64,000 nucleotides of DNA, taken from the NCBI GenBank assembly GCA_016792685.1, contig JAEULQ010000067.1:1-64000 (forward strand), in the 5' to 3' direction. Below are positions 26,081 to 35,099 of the stretch, in pieces. The notes under the pieces are model-generated. The model did no database searches. It saw only the letters and a list, made by a program, of their open reading frames with translations, and was not told the origin of the DNA. A program made the position numbers and the translations under genes. The DNA is from Tabrizicola sp. (GTDB lineage Bacteria > Pseudomonadota > Alphaproteobacteria > Rhodobacterales > Rhodobacteraceae). Numbering within the stretch: the first letter of the stretch is position 1; every line of letters starts with the position of its first letter.

Positions 26081-26150
26081 TAATCGTTTTCAGATGCTTG
26101 CGGCGCGGGCCCCGATCTGCCCGCGCCGCATGCCGCAAAATCAGCCTAGA

Positions 26151-28319
26151 TCAGTTTACATCCAGAGATTGTGCGAGGCGCATCAGGTTTACCGCCTCGA
26201 TCCGGTAGCCAAAGGGATCCTCGCCCCGGTTCGCAAGGGCAAGCTCGATGGCCTGATGCCAGCCCCAGTCGCCGGTATAGACCGAGCCTTGCAGCAATTG
26301 TCCGAAGCCCGCGATGGCGGCGGCGAATCGGGTTTCCGCGGTGGATGTTTCGCTGCCCGAGATCGGAGTCTCGATCAGGGTCGAGGTTTCTGCGCCCGGT
26401 GCCTTCCAGCGAAGGCGGAGGAAGCCGAGCTCGCCAGCACTGCCTTCGGCCGGAGCGCTGCCATAGCGGAGGGGATCGTTCAGAAGCGCGTCCGACCCCG
26501 GCGCGGTAACCTCATAGATCGCAGTCACCTGGGTCCCCGCACCGATCTCGCCTGCGTCGACCTTGTCGTTGTTGAAATCCTCACGCCGAAGGGCGCGGGT
26601 CTCGTAGCCGATCAGACGGTATTCGGCGACAGTGGCGGGGTTCCACTCGACCTGGATCTTCACGTCATCGGCAATCGGGAAGAGGGCACCGGTCAGCTGG
26701 TCCACCAGCACCTTGCGGGCCTCGGACAGCGTGTCGATATAGGCCGCTTGGCCGTTTCCGTTCTGCGCCAGCGCCTGCATGATCGCGTCGTCGAGATTGC
26801 CGCGTCCGAAACCGAGGACGGAGAGATAGGTCCCGGTCTCACGCTTCTTGCCGACATAGGCCTCCAGCCCGTCGGGGTCGGAGACGCCCACGTTGAAATC
26901 GCCATCGGTGGCCAGCAGGATGCGGGTGACCTCGCCATCGGATTTCATGCCTTCGGCGACCTGATAGGCCAACTCCAGCCCCTCGGCCCCGGCGGTGGAG
27001 CCCCCGGCGGAGAGGTTGTCGAGCGCCGCCATGATCGCGGCGCGGTCGGCGGCTTTGGTGGGCGCCAGAACCTGACCGGCGGACCCGGCATAGACCACCA
27101 TCGCAACCTCATCCTCCGGCCGCAGTTCGGCCAGCATCAGGGACAGGGATTGCTTCAGAAGCGGCAGCTTGTTCGGCTCGTCCATCGAGCCGGAGGTGTC
27201 GATCAGGAAGACGAGGTTCAGCGGCGGACGCGCTTCGACCTCAGGCAGCGCACCCTGAATTCCGATGGTCACCAGGCGGGTGCCGGGATTCCAGGGGGTG
27301 GGCATGACCGAGACGGTGGAGGAGAAGGCTTCCTCCGCTGTGGGCGCCTTGTACGCATAGGGGAAGTAATTGACCATCTCCTCGATCCGGACCTGATCCG
27401 GCGTCGGCAGATAGCCCCCGGTCAGAGAGGAGCGCACGACGCCGTAAGAGGCGGTGTCGACGTCGATCGAGAAGGTGGAGACGGGTTCCTCCGCCGTCAC
27501 CTTCACCGGATTCGGGGCCTCGTTGGAATAGGATTCGGTGTTTTCGGCCGGCGGCGTCACCATGTCGGGCGAAGTGGCGGCGGGCGCTTCCATGTAGCCA
27601 AGCGTGCCGTTCATTGACTTGCTTTCACGGGAAAGCTCGACGTCGCCGACAATGAGCGCATCCGCCGCGCCAAGCGCGTCGGCAAGTGGCTCCGCCGGGG
27701 TGGCAGGCAGCGCCTCTTCCTGCAAAAGCATGGCTTCGGGTTCGGGGCCCGGTTCGGGCTCGGGTGCCTCAAGGGCAACGACAGCACCCTCGTTGGCCTC
27801 GGCAATCGTATCCCGCGCATCGGCAGAGGTGGCATCGCTTCGCAGCTCTGCAGTCGCCGCAAGGTCAGTTTCCGCGCTTGCGGCTGAGGTAGCGGCATCT
27901 GCGGCCTCGGCCTGTTCGGGCTCGGCCTTCTTGGCGGCGACAGACGGCTCTTCGGCCGGCGCGTCCTTGGTCAGTGCCGTCTCAGTTCCAGGGGCCTCGG
28001 TCTTGATGGCTTCGGGCTGGGACGGCTGACCGATCCGAAGATCGGCCACAGGCAGGATCACCGCAACGCCGATCAAAAGGGCGGCTGCCGAGGTGGTCAT
28101 GGCCAGTGCGGGGCGGGAGGTCAGATAGTGGAACATGCGACGTACTCCGTTCAGGGGGGCCGCTTTGCTGCGGTCCTCACTGGAACGGAGCGGCTCTGTC
28201 GATCCTTGGAGCCGGTCGAAATTTTCCATCGCCAGGGCCATGGCCCGAGCCTTGGCGTCCGGCTCGGGAGCAGGTGCGGCCTGCAGGGCGCGGCGGAGGT
28301 CGTCGAGATCGTCGGTCAT
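26151..28319 (-). CDS. Membrane-anchored von Willebrand factor A protein (YfbK/DUF3520-like)
   Basis: A 722-residue protein. A cytoplasmic N-terminus of ~65 residues precedes one membrane helix (about 71-92), then an Ala/Glu-rich low-complexity linker to about 230. The vWF N-terminal YfbK region follows (TFSIDVDTASYGVVRSSL), then the vWA domain with an intact MIDAS DTSGSM near residue 373 and TDGDFNVGV, and a DUF3520-like C-terminus. It overlaps the sigma-factor gene by four bases. A one-helix protein coupled to an ECF sigma factor suggests an anti-sigma or signal-sensing role; the N-terminus lacks a zinc-binding ZAS motif. Confidence 0.85.
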   Translation of the reverse strand: MTDDLDDLRRALQAAPAPEPDAKARAMALAMENFDRLQGSTEPLRSSEDRSKAAPLNGVRRMFHYLTSRPALAMTTSAAALLIGVAVILPVADLRIGQPSQPEAIKTEAPGTETALTKDAPAEEPSVAAKKAEPEQAEAADAATSAASAETDLAATAELRSDATSADARDTIAEANEGAVVALEAPEPEPGPEPEAMLLQEEALPATPAEPLADALGAADALIVGDVELSRESKSMNGTLGYMEAPAATSPDMVTPPAENTESYSNEAPNPVKVTAEEPVSTFSIDVDTASYGVVRSSLTGGYLPTPDQVRIEEMVNYFPYAYKAPTAEEAFSSTVSVMPTPWNPGTRLVTIGIQGALPEVEARPPLNLVFLIDTSGSMDEPNKLPLLKQSLSLMLAELRPEDEVAMVVYAGSAGQVLAPTKAADRAAIMAALDNLSAGGSTAGAEGLELAYQVAEGMKSDGEVTRILLATDGDFNVGVSDPDGLEAYVGKKRETGTYLSVLGFGRGNLDDAIMQALAQNGNGQAAYIDTLSEARKVLVDQLTGALFPIADDVKIQVEWNPATVAEYRLIGYETRALRREDFNNDKVDAGEIGAGTQVTAIYEVTAPGSDALLNDPLRYGSAPAEGSAGELGFLRLRWKAPGAETSTLIETPISGSETSTAETRFAAAIAGFGQLLQGSVYTGDWGWHQAIELALANRGEDPFGYRIEAVNLMRLAQSLDVN

Positions 28320-28870
28320 TTCGCGTCCTCCCTTGCCATGGCCCGCAGGCGTTTCTTCACTTCGCTCATCCGCCAGGCAATCGTGCCTTCGGAAACGCCG
28401 AGGACAAGTCCCGCCTCGGCCTGGGTCATCTCTTCACCCAGAACCAGCGCGACGGTGTCACGCAGTTCGGGCGAGAGCTGGGCCATGGACTGGGCGAGCC
28501 AGTCGCGTGCCTCGGCCTCGGTCGCGATCTCGTCCTGCCGCGCCAGTTCCCAGTCGCCCCAGCCTTGCGAGGCCTTGGCGCGGGTCGCCTGACGGCGGCG
28601 GAGGTCGTGGGCGGCATTCACCACCACCCGGTAAAGCCAGGTGGTGAACCGCGCCTCGCCCCGCCAGTTCCGCAATTTGGCGGGCAGGGCGGCGCAAATG
28701 TCCTGCGTCAGGTCTTCAGCTTCGGCCTTGACGCCTGTCAGTCGCCAGGCCAGGCCGTGAATGCGGTCATAGTGCCGCCCGACCAGCGTGGCAAAAGCCG
28801 CCCGGTCACCCTGGGCGGCAGCCATCGCAAGCATCTCGTCGGGCGTGTCCATCAGCATCACGATACTCAT
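28316..28870 (-). CDS. ECF-type RNA polymerase sigma factor
   Basis: About 184 residues with both sigma-70 regions. Region 2 includes FATLVGRHYDRIHGLAWRLTG, AEDLTQDI and FTTWLYRVVVNAAHDLRRR. Region 4 contains LSPELRDTVALVLGEEMTQAEAGLVLGVSEGTIAWRMSEVKKRL. ATG 28870 is used; ATGs at 28858 and 28852 are also possible because no strong ribosome-binding site decides. It is coupled to the vWA gene and divergent from the DUF3857 gene, which may be one of its targets. The inducing signal is unknown. Confidence 0.9.
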   Translation of the reverse strand: MSIVMLMDTPDEMLAMAAAQGDRAAFATLVGRHYDRIHGLAWRLTGVKAEAEDLTQDICAALPAKLRNWRGEARFTTWLYRVVVNAAHDLRRRQATRAKASQGWGDWELARQDEIATEAEARDWLAQSMAQLSPELRDTVALVLGEEMTQAEAGLVLGVSEGTIAWRMSEVKKRLRAMAREDAK

Positions 28871-28993
28871 GACGCGCGCCGCGGGGCAATCCTTGGCGGG
28901 GGTCGGGAAATCCTGCGTCAACCCACGCCTCAAGGCTTGCCGAAGCGCCGGAGGTCTCTGTAGCCTTGGGCAACTTTAGCCTTGCCCGGTCCC

Positions 28994-30931
28994 ATGCGTA
29001 TTCTTTCAGTCCCCCTGAGCATTCTTTTGCTGTTTTCCGCCCCGGCCCTCGCGCAGGGAGTGGCAATCGCGACCGAGCCCGACTGGGTCGAACCCCTTGA
29101 GCTTCCCCCGGAAAGCCCGGAGGTGCGGGCCGAAGCCGTGGGCGGCGCGCATTACATCGCCAGCGATCACCAGGTGGTCTGGATCGGCGAGACGAAGCAT
29201 TCCTACGGGCGCACGGTGGCCGAAGTGACCGACCGCGCCGGTCTGGAAGAGCTGGCGACGATCCGGCTGGATTTCGATCCGGAGTTCGAACAGGTCAGTC
29301 TGGTGCGGCTGAGGATCCTTCGGGATGGTGACGAGATCGACCTGATGGACGGGGTGCACGCTGAGGTCTATCGCCGCGAGACCCGGCTGGACGAGGGGAT
29401 CATCGATGGCACGCTGACTGCGGTCATCCAGGTTCCCGGTCTGCGCGTGGGGGATGTCATCGACCACGCAACTGTCCTTACCAGCCGCCCGATCGTCGCC
29501 GGGGTCGGTCGATCCGGCTGGTCCGTGCTGGAATGGAGCGTTCCAGTCGTCCTGTCGCGGACGCTGTTGACCTGGCCGGAGTCGCTGCCGCTTGAGCTTG
29601 GTCCCCTGCCGGAGACAGTCAGCTATCGAAGCTGGATGGGCAAGGACGGGCTCCGCCGCCACGAATGGCGAAGGGAAGGTCATGTGCCCTTGCCGGTCGA
29701 GGAAGCGGTTCCGCCCGAGGCCGAGGGAGCCGCTTTCCTGAGGTTTGGCGAGACCCGTGACTGGACTGGCCTGGTCCGGGCCCTGGCGCCGCACTACGAC
29801 CGGGATTATCCCCTGCCAGCCGACTGGGAAGCCCGGATCGTCGAAATCGCCAAGGCACACGTCACGCCGGAAGCACGCGCCTATGCCGCCCTGCGCATGG
29901 TGCAAGACGAAATCCGCTATGTCTCGCTCAGCGTCGGGACGGGGGGCTATTTTGCGCGCAGCCCGGAAGAGGTGGTCGCCAGCGGGTTCGGTGACTGCAA
30001 GGACAAGTCGCTTTTGTTGCGGGTGATGTTGAGCCGGCTGGGGGTCGCTGCCGTCGTGGCGCTGACCGATCTCGATGCGGGCTATGGCCTGCCTGCCGAG
30101 CTGCCGATGCCCGGCGTCTTCGACCACATGATCCTGCGCGCGACCCTGGCGGGCCATCCGGTCTGGATGGACCCGACCGGCTCGCATGAAGGGGGCGGGC
30201 TCGGCACGGCGGCCGAGCTGGACTATGGCTATGCGCTGCCCCTCCTCAGCCAAGGCCCGGCCGCGCTGGAGCGGATGGAAGTCACCGCAGAGGGCGTCTG
30301 GTCGCAGGATGTGCGCGAAGAGTTCAGCTTCACGCTTCTGGGCATGTTCCTGAAGGTTGAATCGCTGCACCTGTCCGGATCGGCCGACGGCGTGCGGGCC
30401 CGTTGGGCGACGACGCCGGTCTCACAGATTTCGCGTGAGTTTCTCGACTATTACCAGAACCGCTATCCCGGGTTGGTGGTCGCGCGGCCGCCGCAGATGA
30501 CCGATGACCGTGAGGCGAACCGGGTCACGGTCATCGAGCACTATTTCCTGCCCTATCCGGCCCTGGATCAGAATGGCCTGCGCGAGGATTTCGTCTTTGC
30601 GACCGAGGGGCTGGTAGACCGTTATCCGGACCGCTTGAGCGGGCCGCGGCGGCAGCCGATGGAAGTGAACGGGCCCTGGATCGCGACGCATCGGATCGAG
30701 GTGATCGGCGGGCCGATCGAATTCGAGCCGCCGGAGGACGTGACGATCAGCAATCCTGCCTTCGAATTCACCTTGCGGGGCGAGGCAAGCGCCGGGGGCA
30801 ACATGGTTCTGGCCTGGCGGTTCGAACCGAAAGTGCATGCGGTGCCGGCCGAGCTGGTCGCGGATGTGATCGAGGACGTGAACACCCTGCGCAACGCAAC
30901 CTGGTATTCCTGGGACCTGACCCCGGAATAA
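28994..30931 (+). CDS. DUF3857 and transglutaminase-domain protein
   Basis: A 645-residue exported protein. Signal peptide MRILSVPLSILLLFSAPALA, then a DUF3857 domain (about 60-210), then a transglutaminase core with the catalytic Cys in GFGDCKDKS (C335), His in GVFDHMIL and Asp in WMDPTG. A C-terminal beta domain follows. The triad looks complete, so it may hydrolyse or cross-link peptide bonds in the periplasm; substrates of this family are unknown. ATG 28994 gives a clean signal peptide, whereas TTG 28982 adds four residues. It is divergent from the sigma/vWA pair. Confidence 0.87.
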   Translation: MRILSVPLSILLLFSAPALAQGVAIATEPDWVEPLELPPESPEVRAEAVGGAHYIASDHQVVWIGETKHSYGRTVAEVTDRAGLEELATIRLDFDPEFEQVSLVRLRILRDGDEIDLMDGVHAEVYRRETRLDEGIIDGTLTAVIQVPGLRVGDVIDHATVLTSRPIVAGVGRSGWSVLEWSVPVVLSRTLLTWPESLPLELGPLPETVSYRSWMGKDGLRRHEWRREGHVPLPVEEAVPPEAEGAAFLRFGETRDWTGLVRALAPHYDRDYPLPADWEARIVEIAKAHVTPEARAYAALRMVQDEIRYVSLSVGTGGYFARSPEEVVASGFGDCKDKSLLLRVMLSRLGVAAVVALTDLDAGYGLPAELPMPGVFDHMILRATLAGHPVWMDPTGSHEGGGLGTAAELDYGYALPLLSQGPAALERMEVTAEGVWSQDVREEFSFTLLGMFLKVESLHLSGSADGVRARWATTPVSQISREFLDYYQNRYPGLVVARPPQMTDDREANRVTVIEHYFLPYPALDQNGLREDFVFATEGLVDRYPDRLSGPRRQPMEVNGPWIATHRIEVIGGPIEFEPPEDVTISNPAFEFTLRGEASAGGNMVLAWRFEPKVHAVPAELVADVIEDVNTLRNATWYSWDLTPE

Positions 30932-30990
30932 GGGTCCCGGCCTGGAGGGGAAGCCAGGCCGGGGATGACGGCAGTCAGGACTGTCGGGGA

Positions 30991-31461
30991 TCAGAAGATC
31001 AGACCGTCATAGATCGCATAGGCGCCAGACGTGGACTTCAGGTTGGCCGAGGCACCCTCGTCCCGGGCGAAGGCCACGACGGCATTGTAGGTGCTGGGGC
31101 CGAACGAGCCGTCGATGCCGCCGCGATAGTAACCCCAGGCGCGCAGGTTGCGCTGGATCGCCTTGCGCTCGCTCAGCGAATAGGTCTGGAAGGTGCGGCC
31201 GATCGGGGTGGCATAGATCGAGGTGGTATGGACCGGGCGCGGCTCGACATAGACCGGAGCGGTCTGCCCCTGGTCATAGGCCCGGGCCTTGCGGTGGTTT
31301 TTCAGAAGTTCGTCCACGATCACGGCAGTCGCCACACCGGCGAGAAAATTCTGTTCCTTCTCGCCCCAGGCCAGCGCCGGTGCGGCGGGCAGGGCGACGA
31401 TGGAAAGCGCGGTCAGCGCGGCGATCAGGTTCGTCTTTGCGGTCATGACAGTGGGCAGCAT
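30991..31461 (-). CDS. Exported peptidoglycan-binding domain protein
   Basis: A 156-residue protein. The N-terminus is a signal peptide (LIAALTALSIVALPAAPALA), and the C-terminal ~60 residues are a PG_binding_1-type helical repeat: LSERKAIQRNLRAWGYYRGGIDGSFGPSTYNAVVAFARDEG. It should bind cell-wall peptidoglycan in the periplasm; no catalytic domain is attached. ATG 31461 has AAAGGAA at good spacing. Two related palindromes 30 bases apart lie 112-154 bases upstream and may control it. Confidence 0.83.
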   Translation of the reverse strand: MLPTVMTAKTNLIAALTALSIVALPAAPALAWGEKEQNFLAGVATAVIVDELLKNHRKARAYDQGQTAPVYVEPRPVHTTSIYATPIGRTFQTYSLSERKAIQRNLRAWGYYRGGIDGSFGPSTYNAVVAFARDEGASANLKSTSGAYAIYDGLIF

Positions 31462-31572
31462 GTCGTTTCCTTTCACGGGTTGTCCCGAATGCGTCGGGTC
31501 GATGCCAGTGGTTATGGGCATCCCGGCCATGCTAGGCAAAAGCACCGCGGCGTTAGGGGAAAACGCCCGATT

Positions 31573-31615
31573 GTTATCGGATAACGTATTTAATATCAGG
31601 TGGTTACCGGATAAT
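31573..31615. promoter_or_regulatory. Twin palindromes GTTATCGGATAAC spaced 30 bp
   Basis: GTTATCGGATAAC (31573-31585) is a perfect 13-base palindrome, and GTTACCGGATAAT (31603-31615) is a second copy with two changes. Start to start they are exactly 30 bases apart, about three helical turns, which favours cooperative binding on one DNA face. They lie upstream of the peptidoglycan-binding gene and reach the 3' end of the aminotransferase gene. Confidence 0.5.
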
Positions 31616-32730
31616 CACTTCGCCGCCAGATACTGGCTGAGCCGTTGAAGCCCTTCATCAAGCCGGGCCTCTTGGCCGCCACCGGCCCCCAGGCGTATGT
31701 GGCCGGGCAGCCCGTAGGCCGAGCCGGGCAGCAGAAATGTCCGGTACGGGGGCTGCAAAAGCGCGCGGGCAAGCGATTCGCCGTCTTCGCCCTGCAGCCG
31801 GGCCAGCCCGATCAACCCGGCTTCGGGACGGTGCCAGCTGAGGCGCGGTTCCTCCGTCACAAAGCGGTGCAGACGGTCCAGCGCCGCCCGGCCTTCTGTT
31901 CGGGCCCTGTCCAGCGCCGGGCCCAGCCGGTCAGGGCGGAGAGCGATCTCGGCGATATGCTCGCCCATGATGTTCATGATTTCGGACGAATTCTCGCGCA
32001 GGATCATCGCGTCGCGGATCACCTCGGCGCTTTGGCAGATCATCCATCCGGTGCGCAGGCCCTGTAGGCCAAGCGCCTTGGAGACCGAGCCGGTGGTGAT
32101 GCCGAAAGGGGTCAGGCCTGCGATGGCGGGCTGGCGGGGGCCGCGCCATTCGAGACCGGCATAGACCTCGTCCACCACCAGCCAGATGCCGTGCCGGTCG
32201 GCAAGGGCCGCAAGGGCGCGAAGGTCGGCTTCGGGGATCAGGCGGCCCGTCGGGTTGTTGGGATTGGTCAGGAAGATCATCCGCGTGCGCGGGGTGATCG
32301 CGCAGGAAACGGCCTCGGGGTCGAGCTCCCATCCCCGGCTTTCGTCACGGGGCACCTCGACCAGCTTGGCGCCGATCGCCCTGGCCATCACGCCCGCCTG
32401 CGGCCAGCCGGGCGCTTCGGTGACGATCTCGTCCCCGGCGACAAGAAGCTGGCGGAAGAGCAGGTAATTCGCTTCGGCCGCGCCGGCCGTGATCAGGACC
32501 GTATCGGGGTTCAGTTTCAGACCCGCCTGGTCCAGAACGCGCTGTCGAAGGGCGGGCAGGCCCAGGAAGCTGGCGCCATTCCAGTCGAGCGACAGGTCGG
32601 GGTCGAGATCGGCCAGGAAATCCTTCAGCCTTGGCGACCGCGCCAGGGAAAAGCCGATGAAACATTCCGGCGGGTCGGCGGCCGTTGTCTCAAGAAGATA
32701 GTCGAAGAGCTTGTGGATGGTGACTTTCAC
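31615..32730 (-). CDS. PLP-dependent class I/II aminotransferase
   Basis: A 371-residue fold-type I aminotransferase. The substrate/cofactor segment NPNNPTGR, the PLP-ring Asp in WLVVDEVYAGLEW, and the Schiff-base lysine in TTGSVSKALGLQGLRTGW are all present. Substrate unknown; the sequence resembles the capreomycidine-synthase-like group rather than a housekeeping AspC. GTG 32730 is taken as start, with GAGGA eight bases before it; the frame opens at a TTG 21 bases earlier. A tandem hairpin separates it from the SDR gene upstream. Confidence 0.86.
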   Translation of the reverse strand: MKVTIHKLFDYLLETTAADPPECFIGFSLARSPRLKDFLADLDPDLSLDWNGASFLGLPALRQRVLDQAGLKLNPDTVLITAGAAEANYLLFRQLLVAGDEIVTEAPGWPQAGVMARAIGAKLVEVPRDESRGWELDPEAVSCAITPRTRMIFLTNPNNPTGRLIPEADLRALAALADRHGIWLVVDEVYAGLEWRGPRQPAIAGLTPFGITTGSVSKALGLQGLRTGWMICQSAEVIRDAMILRENSSEIMNIMGEHIAEIALRPDRLGPALDRARTEGRAALDRLHRFVTEEPRLSWHRPEAGLIGLARLQGEDGESLARALLQPPYRTFLLPGSAYGLPGHIRLGAGGGQEARLDEGLQRLSQYLAAK

Positions 32731-32747
32731 GCCCTGTCCTCTCAACC

Positions 32748-32796
32748 CCAAGAATTTTAAGCAAAATTCTTGGCAAATTCCTTACTCAAGGAATTT
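32748..32796 (-). terminator. Tandem A/T-rich hairpins between SDR and aminotransferase genes
   Basis: Two perfect hairpins: CCAAGAATTTT/AAAATTCTTGG (32748-32773, 11-bp stem) and AAATTCCTT/AAGGAATTT (32775-32796). Same two-stem design as 8898-8944. Lying just after the SDR stop, it probably terminates or processes that transcript before the aminotransferase gene. Confidence 0.65.
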
Positions 32797-32801
32797 GGCC
32801 C

Positions 32802-33530
32802 TCACCGCACGTCGCGCCCCTGGTTCAGGATGATCACATTGCCGGAGGCGATATCCCCGGCGGGCGAGATCAGGAAGCTTACCCATGCCGCAATTTCGTC
32901 GGGCTGCATCGCGTGGCCATGCGGCATGGCGCTGATCGCCCTTGCCAGGACGTCCTCGGTCAGGACGTTGAACAGGGGCGTTTCGGTCATAGCAGGCGCG
33001 ATGGAATTCACCGCGATCTTCTCGCGCGCGTAACGGCGGGCAAGATCCTTGGTCAGCGTGTCCATGGCCGCCTTGGAGGCGCGGTAGTGCGGCGGGTCGA
33101 AGACGTCGAAATTGTAGGCGCCGTTCGAGGATATGTTGACGATCTTTCGCACGCCCGGCCGTCCGGCCATGGCTTTCACGGCTTGCTGGCAGCAGTGGAA
33201 GGCAGAATGGAAGTTGATCTCCATCTGTCGGGTCAGCTCTTCCGCCGGGATATCGGGGAAGTCCGACATGAAGCAGGTCCCGGCATTGTTCACCAGGGCA
33301 TCCACCCCGCCGAAGCGGTGGGTCAGGCGGTCGAAGAGATCGGCAATCGCCTCGGCATCGGTCAGATCGACGGCTTCCGGAACAAGGCCCTCGCGGTCGG
33401 CGGACATGATCAGAAGGGCGGCGCCGTCGATATCGACGCCGATCACCGTAAGTCCATCGGCCAGAAGCCGGTCGCTGAAGGCGCGGCCAAGACCCCCGGC
33501 CGCACCGGTGACGACCGCGACCCGGGTCAC
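32802..33530 (-). CDS. Short-chain dehydrogenase/reductase
   Basis: A 242-residue classical SDR. Cofactor motif TGAAGGLG (residues 8-15), structural NNAG, the catalytic Ser in IVNISSNGAYNF, and Y-x3-K in HYRASKAAMD. The early acidic residue in GVDIDG after beta-2 suggests NAD(H) preference. Substrate unknown. The GTG start at 33530 overlaps the stop of the cupin gene by four bases (GTGA), so the two are coupled, and the cupin-SDR pair is probably a functional unit. Confidence 0.92.
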   Translation of the reverse strand: MTRVAVVTGAAGGLGRAFSDRLLADGLTVIGVDIDGAALLIMSADREGLVPEAVDLTDAEAIADLFDRLTHRFGGVDALVNNAGTCFMSDFPDIPAEELTRQMEINFHSAFHCCQQAVKAMAGRPGVRKIVNISSNGAYNFDVFDPPHYRASKAAMDTLTKDLARRYAREKIAVNSIAPAMTETPLFNVLTEDVLARAISAMPHGHAMQPDEIAAWVSFLISPAGDIASGNVIILNQGRDVR

Positions 33531-33883
33531 GGGTTCACGACGAAGTCGAAATGCTTGCGCACATCTTCCTCGATCTTCCAGATGCCCTTGAAGTCCTTTT
33601 CAACCACGAACGCATCGCCCGCCTGTACAGTAACGGGGATGCCGCCATCGGGGGTGATCACGATCCGGCCCTTGATCAGCACGACATATTCATAGGCCGT
33701 ATAGGTGGCGTGGTAGCTCCCTTTCGTGCATTCCCAGATGCCCGAGACCATGCTGCCGTCCTTGGCCGTATGCAGAACCCAGGTCTTCATCCGGGGGCTG
33801 CCTTCGGTCACGACCCAACCGTCAAGATCTCCGGTCGCAGGTTCGATGCCCTCGGTTGAGGGGAGTTTGGTGATGCTTTGCAT
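33527..33883 (-). CDS. Cupin domain-containing protein
   Basis: A 118-residue single cupin. The barrel is visible as MVSGIWECTKGSYHATYTAYEYVVLIKGRIVITP and VQAGDAFVVEKDFKGIWKI, resembling the DUF861/EutQ-like type. Metal-binding histidines are only partly conserved, so it may be a binding protein, not an enzyme. GGAGG precedes ATG 33883. It heads the operon that continues with the coupled SDR gene and possibly the aminotransferase. Confidence 0.85.
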   Translation of the reverse strand: MQSITKLPSTEGIEPATGDLDGWVVTEGSPRMKTWVLHTAKDGSMVSGIWECTKGSYHATYTAYEYVVLIKGRIVITPDGGIPVTVQAGDAFVVEKDFKGIWKIEEDVRKHFDFVVNP

Positions 33884-34010
33884 GGCTTCCTCCGACAGTG
33901 CCTTTTGCCCCAGCCTTGGCGACCGGCGCCCGCTTGTCATTGCCCAAGGCGACAGCGAGGGGACTGATCCCGACGCCGGAGCTTCCAGGATGGGCGTTTC
34001 CGGAGCAGCG

Positions 34011-34083
34011 GAGTTTTCGAAGACTCAGCATCCGAGCCTTTGAAGGCTTCTGTCCGATTTCTTCGAAGAAATCGGACAGAAGC
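34011..34083. repeat. Three-hairpin intergenic repeat (copy 2) with a 38-base perfect palindrome
   Basis: GAGTTTTCGAAGACTC (34011-34026), a middle GAGCC/GGCTT stem, and a 38-base perfect palindrome at 34046-34083 centred on TTCGAA. Same order and spacing as the block at 6524-6590. It lies immediately downstream of the yghU-like gene and may terminate it. Confidence 0.68.
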
Positions 34084-34089
34084 GCGTGA

Positions 34090-34950
34090 TCAGGTCGGGC
34101 TTTTCTCGCCTTGAAGTCCGGCGAAATCCGCCGACGAATGGCGTTCGGGAAGTTGTTCCTGCGGCTCACCCCAGGTCCGGTTGACCATGCGGCCGCGGAT
34201 GACGGCCGGGCGTGCATCGATGCGACGGGCCCAGGCCATGACATTCCGATAGCCTTCGACATCCAAGAACTCGGCAGCATTGTAGGCCCTTCCAAGGACA
34301 AGGCTGCCATACCAGGACCAGATTGCCATATCGGCGATCGTGTATTCCCCGCCCGCGACCCAGTCCTTGTCGGCGAGATGGCGATCAAGAACGTCCAGTT
34401 GGCGCTTGGTTTCCATTGCGTAGCGGTTGATCGCGTATTCGATCTTGACCGGTGCGTAAGCATAGAAATGCCCGAAGCCGCCGCCGACGAAGGGGGCCGA
34501 GCCCATCTGCCAGAACAGCCAGCTGAACATTTCGGTCCGGGCCGCAGGGTCCTTGGGGATGAAGGCACCGAACTTCTCGGCAAGGTAGAGCATGATCGAG
34601 GCGCTCTCGAACACCCGCTGCGGCGGGTTCTGTCCATGGTCCATCAAGGCAGGGATCTTGGAATTCGGGTTGATCTCGACAAAGCCCGAGCCGAACTGAT
34701 CGCCCTTGCCGATGTCGATCAGCCAGGCGTCGTATTCGGCGAGATGGCCGGCTTCCAACAGCTCTTCCAGAAGGATCGTGACCTTGATCCCGTTTGGCGT
34801 GGCCAACGAATAGAGCTGCAACGGATGCTTGCCCACCGGCAGCTCTTTCTGATGCGTCGGCCCGGCAATGGGACGGTTGATCGAGGCGAAAGTGCCGCCC
34901 GAAGGCTGCTCCCACTTCCAGACCTTTGGCGGAGTATATTCGTTCGGCAT
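34090..34950 (-). CDS. yghU: Glutathione S-transferase, YghU family
   Basis: A 286-residue GST with the long N-terminal extension typical of YghU (NEYTPPKVWKWEQPSGGTFASINRPIAGPTHQKELPVG in outline). The thioredoxin-like domain has LYSLATPNGIKVTILLEELLEAG, and NPNSKIPALMD with FESASIMLYLAEKFG gives the gamma-glutamyl contacts. The C-terminal helical domain carries the family TIADMAIWSWYGSLVLG. YghU proteins bind two glutathiones and have disulfide-bond reductase and peroxidase activity. The gene stands alone, ending at the hairpin repeat. Confidence 0.93.
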   Translation of the reverse strand: MPNEYTPPKVWKWEQPSGGTFASINRPIAGPTHQKELPVGKHPLQLYSLATPNGIKVTILLEELLEAGHLAEYDAWLIDIGKGDQFGSGFVEINPNSKIPALMDHGQNPPQRVFESASIMLYLAEKFGAFIPKDPAARTEMFSWLFWQMGSAPFVGGGFGHFYAYAPVKIEYAINRYAMETKRQLDVLDRHLADKDWVAGGEYTIADMAIWSWYGSLVLGRAYNAAEFLDVEGYRNVMAWARRIDARPAVIRGRMVNRTWGEPQEQLPERHSSADFAGLQGEKSPT

Positions 34951-35099
34951 GGGATTGCCCTCTTGGTTGGAAGGGATGGACGGGAAAGCTAGTGCATCCT
35001 TGTAAGGGTCGCCAGAGCATCAGGCTGCGGGACCGGGCTGCGCAAATGCACAGGGGCGGCCTCGCAGCCGCCCCTTGCAAGATCGTGTTGTCTTACAGG

